A stretch of DNA of 64,000 nt, taken from positions 7,657,878 through 7,721,877 of the forward strand of contig LR746264.1 in NCBI GenBank assembly GCA_902729315.2, given 5' to 3'. This DNA comes from Spirodela intermedia. Lineage: Eukaryota > Streptophyta > Magnoliopsida > Alismatales > Araceae. Below, in pieces: positions 47,011 through 57,979 of this stretch. Numbering within the stretch: position 1 is the stretch's first letter; each line of letters starts with the position of its first letter. A program made the translations under genes and the position numbers. Under the pieces are notes generated by a model. The model was given only the letters and a program-made list of their open reading frames with translations. It was not told where the DNA came from and ran no database searches.

Positions 47011-49300
47011 CTTATTGATAACTTTTAATTGAGTTAATGATCGCATAATAAATTTTAACCTTGTTGAGAAAATGTACATTAAGGGGTTTTCAAATGATGA
47101 TTTAAATTTTAAAAAATATTTTTTTTGTGAGAAAAGGTTAGAAAGTAAAAACTTGAGAACAAATGTTACCAAAATAAAGATAGTGGCATTTTAAAGATCA
47201 CACAATCTGCTACATTACACTGAGGTGCAGTTAGCAAGTGAGTAAAAGAAGACACTATTTCTACAACAAACGTTTCAGTAGATTTAAGAAGACCTTAATT
47301 TGAAAAACTATGTTCCAACAAAACAACATATATCAATCATATAGATTTGCATCATATACTGCATAGAACAATCATTACTCTACTTCCATATATATCAATA
47401 TCCGACCAACCTTGAGAAATGATCCTCCTTCCCTTGCCATTTTAAAAAAAGTGTAATTTAAAGCATTGAATATCAAAGTCTTTTGAAAAATTATCTCTCA
47501 CACAAAGACCAATAACATTAACAAAAAGAGTAATGTATGATGGTTTGTCCTCATTCATTTAGGTGGATGAACATCCCATAAATAAATAAAAAGTTAAAAG
47601 AGCATATAGATATAGATCATGCTCATCACCTATCTAAGCTGTAAAATTGATGAGTTAAAGAAGGAATTTTTCATAAATATTAACAAAAAGTATTTTATAA
47701 TGATATATTAATATTATAAATAAAATTTACCACATTTATTATTTTGTATTTTATCAAGCACTCGTCCTTTCAAAGCAATGTAGATGATGTCCAAATTCTT
47801 TCTTCAACCTCTTTTGGAAATGTGAATGGATAATAAGATGACTTGTGGAAACTAATCTAAACAAGATGATTGTAGTTAAGTAGAGAAAGAATTTAGATCT
47901 TTTGGTATAGAAATTTATTGATAGACAAGTAATGAGAAAAATAGTAATTCATTACCCATAGGGTATGAACCAAGAGACTGCCTAATATATCAAAGTATAT
48001 AACATGTTATAATTAACATTATATGTATTGATGTCATTCATAATCATTCAACATATTTGAGAATAATATCTATTTATATAACTTTGAGTCATTGGCTATA
48101 AATCACTTATCAATAAATTTGGTAGTTTTAAATGTAAAATGTAAAATAATAATAATGTTCAAGGTTCAAAATGGCAGTCTTGTTGGTAGATTCCTCTTCT
48201 TTATGAGACACTTATACACTCTTATTTATAATGTAATTTTATTACAAGTAGTGCAAGTTTCAAATATTTAATATATTGAAAGGTAATAATTAATAAGTTG
48301 GGACTTAGATGAGGTCATATCTACTAACATACTATTATGTGAAGTTTAACCAAAAAGATAATATACATCTTGACCTTTTTCCAAAGCTAGAGTCAAATAG
48401 TTACTATTCCTGAAATTGATTTTAGTGGGTTTGAGAATTGATACCATTTGATATTAGAAAATAGATTTAGTATATTTTACAAGTACTAATACATATGTAA
48501 TACAAAATTGACAAATGATTAATTTTCCTCAAAAGCAAGCATAATGAAAATAATTCAGCAAAACATTTACATGTCATCATTTGATTTAAGCTTGAAGTAT
48601 TAATCATATTTTGTTTGTACCAACAAAATAATTTAATGTTGACCACACCGTGAGATCAAACTAGAACTACATAGATACTTAGATCTTCAAAACTCAAAAC
48701 ACTAAAAAAGTCTATTTTTCATCGTGGTTAAAGCATTGAAAATTAAAAAAAAGAGAAAATAAGATATGATGTAGAAAATAAAAGTAAATTAAATCAAACA
48801 TTTCTTATTGCCTAGATTGACTTTCCAAACACAAAATAACACTGAAATTGGACCCAATAAATTTCTAAAACTAAATTGTTGTACATATACCAAGGGTGAT
48901 GACCCAGCCACCCCAAAATAAACTAATTCTTTAACTGCTAATGATAATTTCAAATTAGATTAAATTAGTGTATTACCTTGCAAATCGCTGCATACTCATT
49001 CGCTTTGAATGGCCAAAGCTAACGCTGAAAAGAACCAATTGAGAAAAAATAACTTGTGGAGGGGAAAAGGTAAATGAAAATCTAAAGTGAGATTGTAAGT
49101 GTATTGGATCTCATTATGGGGGGATCAATTTCTTATATGTGTGCTCATGTCACTATCCACATGAACTCTTCCTTTAAGACAATAGAGCATGATTGAGACA
49201 TGTCATTTGTCTATACATATGAGGCTCAACATCACCATGTATACACCTTTCTTAAAAACCTTTTTTATATCTTAATGTGAAGTTTTATCATTGTACTCTC
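47011..49300 (-). pseudogene. Heavily AT-decayed UGD copy (body, leader intron and upstream region)
   Basis: 48640-48930 follows the UGD leader intron and first exon landmark by landmark: agatcttcaaaactcaaaacac against agatcttcagagctcgaaacac, and ggacccaataaatttctaaa and acatataccaagggtgatgac against accccaaaaaggaaaagaact and acataccaaagaggatgact. About 1.5 kb further in, 47403-47515 can be aligned with the catalytic-Cys region of UGD (gaccaaccttgagaaatgat against gaccaggttgaggatgt; attatctctcac near aatctctcccga), at the spacing expected from the intact gene. Most differences are G/C to A/T. The intron part is fairly secure; the coding part is weak. Confidence 0.5.
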
Positions 49301-49369
49301 TGTCTTTTGGTCAAATCAAAAAAATAGCCTTTGCTTTGGATCAAATATAAGAAAAGTTACTTTACAAAT

Positions 49370-49900
49370 ATACAATTTTCCAACTATTTTATATTTATTA
49401 TCTTCATCAACATCTATATCATATATTATATTAGATTTTATGACCAACCTAATGTTTGAAATAAAAGTAATAGTAAAAAACTTATGTTTTTTTATATGAA
49501 TATGATAGAAATATTTCATTAATTAATGATTATGTTATAAGAAAAACCCTTGATTGGAACTTTACGTTAATGCATTAAATGTGAAAGATAGTTATGTAAT
49601 TTCACATTTTTGATAAATTACGTAAAAAGACTTATGTCAATAATTATTTGTTGGAACTCTGACCTAGCCCATGAACAAATTGAATAAATATTAACAAAAT
49701 AAACAAATATATAACTAAAAATTAATGTGATTATATGACTTATGGGTCAACCAAGGAAATCATTTTAAACTTTAAGTGGCACAAAATTAACTAAGTCTGG
49801 CCTACCATCAACAATCATACCAAGTGGTGCCGAAAATTAAGAAAAATCTAGACTCCCAATAAGTTAATTGTCAACTTGATAACAATAATAATAATAAATC
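49370..49900. repeat. AT-rich direct repeat, right copy
   Basis: Partner of 46300-47010 in the same order and orientation. It lacks the internal 180-bp duplication. It follows the decayed UGD upstream region, just as the left copy follows upstream copy D, so the repeat is the distal upstream part of a duplicated UGD unit rather than a separate element. Confidence 0.7.
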
Positions 49901-49956
49901 ATAATGATAATTTTTAATTGAGTCAATGATAGCACAAATAAAGAAATTCTTCCCTC

Positions 49957-50251
49957 CTGACGACGTATTATCTATTTTACATTTTTTCCCACGAAATATG
50001 TAAAAAAAAAAACATTTTATTGGGATTGGTTCCCATGGTCCGCATAAAAGCTACCGAAATGCCTTCAAATCAATCAAATCCTCGCCAACGATGGATCCAA
50101 GAGAGAAGATATGCTTATGAGCATGGACAGACGATGAGATGCTAGAGATATGGAGGTGGAGTTGCCTTCTATTGTTGTATTTGCGCCAATATCTGCCAGT
50201 TCATAGCCTGCACGGAAGATGTCCTCTTCACGAGTGTTCTCATCGTGACAG

Positions 50252-50260
<9 letters not shown>
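49957..50260 (-). pseudogene. KOR1 relic: intron 3 fragment joined to the KOR1 5' flank
   Basis: 49957-50155 matches KOR1 intron 3 (37055-37259), including catggtccgcataaaa and the cgccaa.gatg.atccaaga block. From 50150 onward the sequence matches the region 5' of KOR1 (from 39834). The two meet at a shared atggag. Exons 1-3 of the copy are therefore deleted, and exons 4-6 were never included in the duplicated block. Nothing coding remains. Confidence 0.8.

Positions 50261-50281
<21 letters not shown>
50254..50281. repeat. GA microsatellite in the duplicated KOR1 5' flank
   Basis: Alternating GA run in the same position relative to its surroundings as the GA run at about 39946-39972 beside intact KOR1. 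Its persistence in both copies shows it predates the duplication. Confidence 0.85.
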
Positions 50282-50284
<3 letters not shown>

Positions 50285-52862
50285 CATTCGCCTTTACGGG
50301 TCCCCTCGTGCCAACAATTTTCATTTGCCGAGGTGGTCCAGAGGGAAGAAACAAAAGCCAGCACGAAATTAGCTAACCACACGCGTGGCGAAGGTTTTGT
50401 TCGCCGGGCGTCAGAAGCGACCACATCGCACCAACATGGAAGAAAATGTACGCCGCAGGACACACGAGCTGGCATCCACGTCGGACCCGCTCCTGTTTGC
50501 CACGTCGCCTCGCCAACCATGCTTCGACGGTGACGTGAAAATTATATATAATAAATATCCCCCCCGCTGAACGAAGCGAAGTAGAGACGCAAATAAAATA
50601 AACACAGCGAGCAAATAATTGGACGTCAGGCTCCCTAAATGATGTCGGCGCCGGGATAATTAAAATAGGTCTTGATGGAAGCCGGTGCCGGCGTCCCGCC
50701 GGCCCTTTCTCCGGCGGCTATCCTAGGCGAGCTTTATTTCATGGTGGGCATTTCTGGGCAGGAACATTAGACGATCCTGAAACGACGGCTGAAGAAAAAA
50801 GTCTACGCTTTTTCTCAATGTCAACCATTTCGGTCAAACAACATCTATCGTGGAGGCGGCGCAGAGCGACGCTGCCATGGCCGTCTCGTTTCTGGGTTCA
50901 TGGATTTACAGGCCAACGACGGCGGCGGAAGGATCTGAACACTGGTGGCCATGGTGGGTAGGATCCTCGCGGGAGACTGAAGAATCATGGATGCCCTATT
51001 ACTCACGGGCTTCTTCTGATCTGCTTTGAATGCGATAGATGACTCCGCAGATCTCTCAGTCAACAAGAGTCGGCAATCGGTCGGCGCCGACGGCGATGGA
51101 GCACGTGACTCTTTTAGGATCTACCGTTCGGCTTGTCCGCCCCAATCGTCCCATCCTGCGGACGACAGCGTACCTGCAAGTTGTGGAGGGAGATAGAGAG
51201 GGTCAAAGGGGATTGAGGGACCCGTGTTCTATATCTTCCGCGTGGGGTTGGGTGGGACATTTCGTCCGAAGAGATACAGGCGCAGGACTCCTCCACCCAC
51301 GATCACGATCTCTCCCGGCGATCGCTCACCTCCTCCAGGTACCGCAGTGTCCCCAGCACCCACCCGTCTTCCGTGTCCTTCGAATTAGGGTTTCGTTCGT
51401 CGCTTCTCCCATTCAACACGTCGTTCTTCCGCAAAGAGAGCTCTGAATTGTGGTGGAATTGTTCTTATAATCGTCTCTGTCATCAGATAAGATCGCGTCT
51501 CATCGCGAGGCCCGTTATCAGTCGGTCACCTTTGATTTCTCGGAGCTCGATCGCCAAGGCCGGCTGCTTTTCTGGTATGTGCAGGGGATTGCCGCGGCTA
51601 CTTGGGAGGATGAACCAACGAAGTGGTCCGAACGCCGAACCTGGTAATGAAAGAGGTTCTTAGGTTTTTTTTTTCCCGCTGATTGCCGGGAGGCAATCTT
51701 CATTCTTCAACCTCAAAACCCAGGGCTGTGTTTGTCCTTTAGATAAAAAAGACCGCTCGCGGACTTGTGATTAAATTCGTAGAACTTCTTCTACGAGCGC
51801 AAAGCAAGTCACTTTCTTGGTCGGAGTTTTCTCATTCCATTGGAGAAATTCACAGAATATTGCGCTGCCCTTTGAATGGTATGTCCATCGAAAGTAGATT
51901 CACAACGTCTTAAGGGACTACAGGAACCATATCATATCACCCCAACACAAGACCTTCACCTCATGGCAATGTAGAACTATGCGTTGGATACCGAATGAAT
52001 AATTTCTATAATGAAAGATTTCACCCAATAATCTCTAGCAGAAAGGTGGATCAATTGGAAGGGATATAGATTAGTCAATGATCCTGAGATGCTCTATCCT
52101 TTATTGAAACGTAGGAGTACTTGAAGATCTTGTTTCAGATTTGGGTTTTTTATTGCCTATCTATAACGGCAAGATTTTGTTTAAAGCATATGATAGCTCT
52201 TGACGTTTCTACACACGCACTCACAAAAAACAGGTTTATGTTTGAAATTTGGGCCAAAATGATTGGCAGTCGTAACAATTTAAAAAGAGGAACTCCAAAG
52301 CTCACTATTTTCCATTGCCCGGGTCGAAAGCTCGCCTTTTTCATCGCAGACAGCTTAAAAGAACAAAGCTGGACTGTAGTTTTTTGCAAACAGGGCTGCG
52401 AATCCACTGGATTAAAGCAAATGATAGCTCTTGACGGCCAAGGTTGCATTGCATACAATGTGAATTGAGAGTCGCCCAAATGCCAATAAATGTGAAGGAA
52501 CCTGACATTTCAAATCATTTTCTTTTATGAATATGTGAGGAGATGGGGTTCTTTTGTAATCCGAGATCAGGAGAATGAAAACCAGATAGGAAAACATTCA
52601 AGGACTGTGGTTATGTTCTGTTCTGCTTTTACCTTTGCTGCAGCCTTTTTACGTTCTTCTGTCTCACAGCTCCTGATGACTGTTCCACCATGATAACTGC
52701 TGGATGCCTCTTTTATCTGCCTTGTCTTCTTCCATCGGAGATTCACAGTGATTCCCTTGTGTATCTTTCAGGCATGATGCCGGTACCTAGTGAGTGCTAA
52801 TTTCAGTCTCGTGTAACTAAACTGTGAGCCGGACGAATTAACACACCTGAGAGATATTCAGA

Positions 52863-55590
52863 ATGAAGTTTTTAGAATACACCCCTCTGGACAGGTACCT
52901 GCTTATATGCCCGCATATTCTTATGAGAAAGTATCGATTACTGCTCATTGCCAAAATAGTATTTTCTCACTTTATTTTAAGGGTTTCTCAGGAATTGCAT
53001 TTAATTTATTTTGCAGCTTCAGTCTTTTTCTTAGCCATCTAAATCTTGGGGAAAGCACCATTAAAGGAAGCCTGGAGGCTTACTCATGTGAGCGCATGCC
53101 TTCGGTGACTTGGGCGCCTCTTCGTTTCGTCTGTTTTTCTCCAGTGCATTAATAAGTCATTATTTCGTTCACCATTAAGAATCATTTTCTTTCCTCTTTC
53201 AGGCAAACACACCGTCTGTGATAAGAAGCTATCTCTTAGCCTTGAGCACGAGGTAGTAATAGTTGGAGCTACATTCATATCAGCTTTCTTATTTACTTCT
53301 GTTTGTGAAACTTATTTGCCGTTGTTAAAAGGTTCATTAGTATAGGCCCAGGCGACGAGGGCCTCCTTTGCATGAAATTAATAATAACTGTGATTATCTA
53401 TAGGGACAAACACCCACAATTTGGTTTTTTATGTGCTTATTTGCGTTCCTGGGCAGGATTAGAGCTCTTGGAGATCATTAAAGCAAGATTTATAGAAATC
53501 CTGGCCTTCTTCGTTACTTTTCCTGGGTGATTTCTATGCTCACATTCGTCTCCCACAGCTGTCCGCATCAGTTCCCCGTTGTGCGAAGTGCATTTTTTTG
53601 TTAATTCTGGGAGCCTTGAAGTTGTTAACTGACTGTTCTGTGGAGATTTTTTTTTTTCCTTTCATGCCTCTGCTACGGAAATATAATTTTAAATTAAAAT
53701 GGGGGCTCATCGTTTTTTATTTGAGACCTGTACTGTTCTTTCAATATTCTTTAGGGGACAAGGATGATTGCTAGGAGAACCCACTGGTTCACAAAAAAAT
53801 ATTTTTAATTAATCATAAAAGAAAATCCTTCCTTCATACCAACGCACTTGCTTCGTCACGTTATATGGGCATTGTAATTTCTGAATAATCATGAGTCGGC
53901 TTCTTTCTTTGCAACTCAAGAAAGTGTATCCAAGTTGTGTATCCCATAATTTTTTTCCGGCTTTGATTCATGCTTACATCTCTTGCTTCAGATTCTTGGT
54001 TATCTTGGGCAGTCTTCAGATGGTGATTCGCCGTCACTGGGGGACTATATGTGTAGGTCAAGGTTGTAGAACTCCCTTCACAGGTGTACAATGTCAAGCT
54101 ATTTTATTTAATTTTTAATTTCTTTCAAGCTCTAACTTTTCCCTTCCCTTCTTCTTCCAGCCGAAAAACATTGATTTACCTGGTTCTTACGCTCAGCCAC
54201 ATGTACCCGGATCATCATTTCAGGTACTTTAATTAGCCATGGCATTAATAAACCTGAGATTAAACCCAAGGAAGGATATTGGGTTAATGCCACTGTCAGC
54301 TTTATGGGCGTCGTGGCAACCCGCAATATATCCTTTCCTTACCAAGTTCGGGAGTGTTGTCGGATTGGATTGACAGACGGTCTGCAGCCGTCGCTCCGGA
54401 AGGAGCTGAGAGTTCGAGCCTCTCCATTTCCCCCGCACGTATTGGTGCAGTCGTGTGTCTATGCGTCGTTGGTGTCTCTCAGAATCCAAGTGGAATTCTT
54501 TCTTTAACGTCTGTTGGCTTAGCAGCGCTGTTCAGGCCCATCTTTTCTTCAACGAGGAAGTGTGGGACACTTTCCGGCACATCTTTGAGACCTACCTCTT
54601 CGAAGCCGCTAAGGTAATGCTTATCTTTAAAGCCCATGAAAAATATGCCCCCTTTAAATCTCTTCTCGCGGATTCTTCAACTTATCTCCGGGCAGAATTT
54701 GCTTCTGGTACATTTTGATGCCGCCTGGACCCAAGAAAGCATGTAGATTCCCTGTTCATGGGCTCGTTAGCATACGAGATCAGCGGATGCCCGTCTAACA
54801 ATCGGACCAAGTTCGAGAGATCTCCTCAGTTTTATTGGTTTCCTTTCTCTGTGCATTGTCCTCGTATTGAACCAACCGAAGGAGAATGCTGGAGAATTTA
54901 GTTTAGTGAGATCTTTTGTCTAACGACTGCAAGAGATTACATCTTCATTCTCTATGGAGCATGATTTACACCAATGTCGCCATTTCTTAATGGGAGAATG
55001 CATCTCATTCTCTGTCACAGGAATGGGCCTTGGACAACAGCGGCGACTCTCTCTTTGACAGCATGTCTAAAGCCATTGACGAGGTGACCCATTCTCTCTC
55101 TCTCTCTCTCTCTCTCTCGATTCTCTGGAAGATGTCTGCAACCAGAGGTAATCAGCACGCTGTTGATAACGCAGGTTGTGAGGTTAGACGAATGCGAGAT
55201 CTACAGTTACAGCCCAGGCTTCGATGGGGACCCGTTCTTGGAGAAAGGAGCCATGTAATGCCTGCCTCGACCGAGAGTAGTTTCAGCCAGGCCATTGAGC
55301 CGCCATGAGAAACTTCTTTAACCCGGTAGCTGGTCTCCTTGCAGATGGTCCTTCCATTTCTTCTTCTACAACAGAAAGCTGAAGCGGGTGATCAGCTTCC
55401 GATGCTGTTGCTTGAGGTGGGCTCCCTTCCTTGTCGAAGATTTTTGACCTGATGTGGAGTTCACCGAGATTAATTTACCCTGTTTGTTCGTTCACTCGAC
55501 AGCAACTTGGCAGAGGAAGGTTTTCTTGCCGGCGGCGCGTCTGACGACGGTGATGAAGACGATGCGATTTTCAGCAACATGGACATGTGA
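52863..55590 (+). CDS. MAF1: MAF1, repressor of RNA polymerase III transcription
   Basis: MAF1 binds RNA polymerase III and represses tRNA and 5S rRNA synthesis under stress; its activity is controlled by phosphorylation in the TOR pathway. Ten exons (52863-52894, 53017-53087, 53203-53252, 53992-54062, 54161-54223, 54526-54613, 55021-55083, 55175-55254, 55345-55416, 55503-55590) join in frame to 225 aa, the usual plant length. Family hallmarks are the start MKFLEYTPLD, LNLGESTIKGSLEAYSC, SRKTLIYLVLTLSHMYPDHH, EEVWDTFRHIFETYLFEAAK, CEIYSYSP..GDPFLEKGAIWSF and FFFYNRKLKRVISFRC, then an acidic tail ending NMDM. For exon 2 the GTGAGC donor was chosen because it keeps the YSCKH frame. A broken second copy lies at 40.7-41.6 kb. 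The tRNA-like element lies in intron 5. Confidence 0.95.
54350..54432 (+). other. tRNA-like cloverleaf (degenerate tRNA or SINE head) in MAF1 intron 5
   Basis: The 83 nt fold as a class II tRNA. Acceptor GGGAGTG (54350-54356) pairs with CATTTCC (54425-54431) using two G-U pairs. D stem GTC/GAC (59-61/72-74) has GG in its loop. The anticodon stem GACGG/CCGTC encloses TCTGCAG (81-87). The variable arm is GCTCC-GGAA-GGAGC (93-106), and the T stem GAGAG/CTCTC encloses TTCGAGC. T8, the TTCGA of the T loop and the D-loop GG are present. U33 and A14 are not, and the A and B boxes each have mismatches. It is probably not a working tRNA; a tRNA-derived SINE head or dead tRNA copy is more likely. Confidence 0.45.
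55093..55119. repeat. CT microsatellite in MAF1 intron 7
   Basis: A run of about 26 nt of CT lies shortly after the exon 7 donor. It has no coding effect. Confidence 0.85.
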
Positions 55591-56376
55591 TTCGCCCGAC
55601 TGTACATCCCCTGTAAGATGTTGACCGACCTGTCAACATGATGAAGAAGACACCGAGCCACGGTGCCCACCTTGCTAAGCTAACCCGTTTTAGCTCCTTG
55701 CTTAGATGCAGGATGAACTACATATAATCATACTACGGGATGCCCAGAGTGTTACTATTCTCTTATCAACTTTCCTACTGTGAGCCGAAAGAATGGTAAA
55801 ATATTTTGTCTAAAATCTAGCACATTAATTGCAAAGATTATACCTTCACCACTACCCTTCTTTTTTTTATGCATAGATTGTTATTCAGTAACCAACCCAC
55901 AAGCTGGCGTAAGTTACTTACCAAACTATGACAGAGAAGGAGGCCCTCGATTGCTGTTCAGCGAAATCTACGATTGTAAACTTGGGTCTTAACCTCAGAA
56001 ATTAGCTGTGGCAAAAATCTCTTAAGATATTCTGATCAAGATTAACGAATGATACAATAACGATCTTCTAACAGCTGTAGAAACTCTAATACTATTACGT
56101 CGGGTGTCATGAGCAGGGGTAGGTTTGTTACTGACCCTTCGTACGCTCTCACTCGAGTCGGGTCAAAACGGATAAAAACCGAGTCTTGACATCGCACCTC
56201 AGCAGCGGAAAGAGGGGATAGCGAATCTCTCTCTTGCAGGCGCGGAGGCGGGAAAATATGGAGGCGCGAAAGATATCGTCCACCCCCCCCCGGGAATCCA
56301 TTCCGTTTCATTCCATGGCCAGATGGTGAGGAGATGCAGAAGTGGAGAAGATGAGCCGCCTACTTCCCCGCCTTTC
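55591..56376. other. Intergenic region between MAF1 and the next gene
   Basis: It should hold the MAF1 3'UTR and the promoter and leader of the gene starting at 56377. A C-run sits at about 56282-56291. No other gene is seen. Confidence 0.5.
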
Positions 56377-57979
56377 ATGGATCTCTCTCTCGAGAATCCC
56401 TTGGACTCTCAGGTGAAATATCTCACGTTTTTGACGAATGGCAACGGCCTTATGACGCGCTAGTCACCATCCCCCCTTCTCTCTTTCTCCTCCGCGTTGC
56501 AGGTTCTTGGGCTGTCCTCTCTTCCGCCGTCCCCTCCTTCCGGTCCGTATTCTGGAAGTCTCACCTTGAACGCTTCGACTAGCTTCGTCCGCGGACGATA
56601 TGGATATGCTGAGTTCTTCTTTATCATTTTCTTGTTTTGGGCAGAGCCTGCTGACATCAGGAACTGGTTCCCAAGCTACGAGTACGACTCGCCCGAGCCT
56701 TCTGGTCTGTCCTTTGGGATTGACAGCCATGTGGGCGATACCGAACGGACGGGACAATGGGGAGAGATTCGAGTCCTACCGCCGACCGATCATGATTTAT
56801 ATACCGCGGACGGGTCAAATCTCCAGTCACGGAGAGCTCTGGAGAGGAACCGGATGCCAGATCTCGAACGCATTCCTATCCGCGAGGTAATGGTTTTTAT
56901 CATTTCCTGAATAATGATAAAATCCTCATATACAATCGTCATCTAGAGCCTGTACGATCTGCTTGTACAATCTAACTTCTGGAGCTTATATTTATCTAAT
57001 CTTTACAAAATTTCTTCCGAACCCTAGTGGGTTGGAATTAAACTTACCTTATTACACTCTTCCTGCGGAAGTGTGTTCATTCTGATCGATTCAGATTCGA
57101 GCTTAAACTTTGCATCTAATTAATTTCATTTCGCTGATGAACTGCGAGGATCATTTCTAATTTCTTGTTCCTTCCTCTCCTGCAACAATTTCTCTCCCTA
57201 CGTTGTGCATTCCAATGTACTTGTTCTCTGTGTTTGGAGCTTAGGCCGAGGATGAGAGACTCGTTCGAGGAAGGAGTGACTTCGACCATATCCAGGATGA
57301 TGCACCTTCACTTGATTGTGGTCTCATGGATGGAGATCAAAGATCACCGGACGGGCTAGGATGGATGCCCAAATCTGGGATTGGTGATGACGATCGAGAA
57401 CCCACCCTGTCACAAATGATTGGAATTCCAACCAGACATCATGAAGAATCGAGGAAGATGTTGCTTTCAGATAGCATCTGTTCTCATGAACATTTGATCA
57501 GGAGTTCACCAGGAGGAGCCGACTATTTGTTGAATGGAACTGCTGACTCGGGATCAATCTGTGGGATTTTTACTAGGAAGGAGTTGTTGCTGGGAAATAC
57601 AGTCAGTGAAGAAGGAAAGTGCAGCACAGTGGGCTGTCTCGTTCCATCAAAGGGGGAGAGTTTTTCAGAGAAGGCTGGAGGAATACCTAATTGCTGGATT
57701 TCGACAAGAGCCCACAAGCGGTCACTTGCAGAAGATGAAAGGCTCCTGACAAAAGATTTGGTTCTGAGAGACAGAACTAACGAGCAGGGAAACAGACATC
57801 TACAAAGCACATCGAGAGCACCTTTGACTGAAAAAACAAGCCTTCCGAATGAACCCTCAGAGGAACTGAGAGAAGCTGAGATTCCTGGAAAATGGCGATG
57901 TCCTCGCAGGAACAAGGCTAACAGAGGTCCACCGATGAAGCAACTTAGACTTGAATGCTGGGTCCGTAGAGTGATTTAG
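56377..57979 (+). CDS. Unidentified plant protein, about 350 aa
   Basis: I do not recognise the family with confidence. Preferred exons are 56377-56412, 56503-56542, 56645-56886 and 57245-57979, giving 350 aa. Exons 2 and 3 could be read as one open frame (384 aa), but that would keep a hydrophobic stretch (EFFFIIFLFW) that looks like an intron end (tttcttgttttgggcag). The phase-consistent donor is a weak GTCCGT. The spliced form gives MDLSLENPLDSQ, then PSEPADIRNWFPSYEYDSPEP. The C-terminus is basic and looks conserved: KWRCPRRNK..GPPMKQLRLECWVRRV. The middle is hydrophilic and probably disordered. There is no signal peptide, membrane segment or catalytic motif. The codons, splice sites and long uninterrupted last exon support a real gene. 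The start is inferred. Confidence 0.7.

Larger units (their letters stand above)
49957..54183. repeat. Right copy of the KOR1-MAF1 duplication
   Basis: Partner of 37055-41612 (block list given there). Compared with the left copy it has a deletion that removes KOR1 exons 1-3. It also has about 0.9 kb (about 51455-52365) that the left copy lacks. Within that part, atgatagctcttgacg occurs twice (about 52190 and 52421) in a short internal duplication. Confidence 0.85.

Noticed and set aside
46300-49900. AT-rich repeats as an LTR retrotransposon
   Set aside because: The 3-kb spaced direct repeats resemble LTRs, but the interior shows no gag/pol-like coding, primer-binding site or polypurine tract. 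Their position next to UGD upstream copies fits a duplicated UGD unit better.
53088-53104. Alternative MAF1 exon 2 end at TCG|GTGACT
   Set aside because: It puts exon 3 in the wrong frame. The GTGAGC donor 17 nt earlier restores the conserved YSCKH sequence.
54350-54432. Calling the cloverleaf a functional tRNA gene
   Set aside because: The loop lacks U33, the D arm lacks A14, the putative anticodon TGC does not fit a class II tRNA, and both internal promoter boxes have mismatches.
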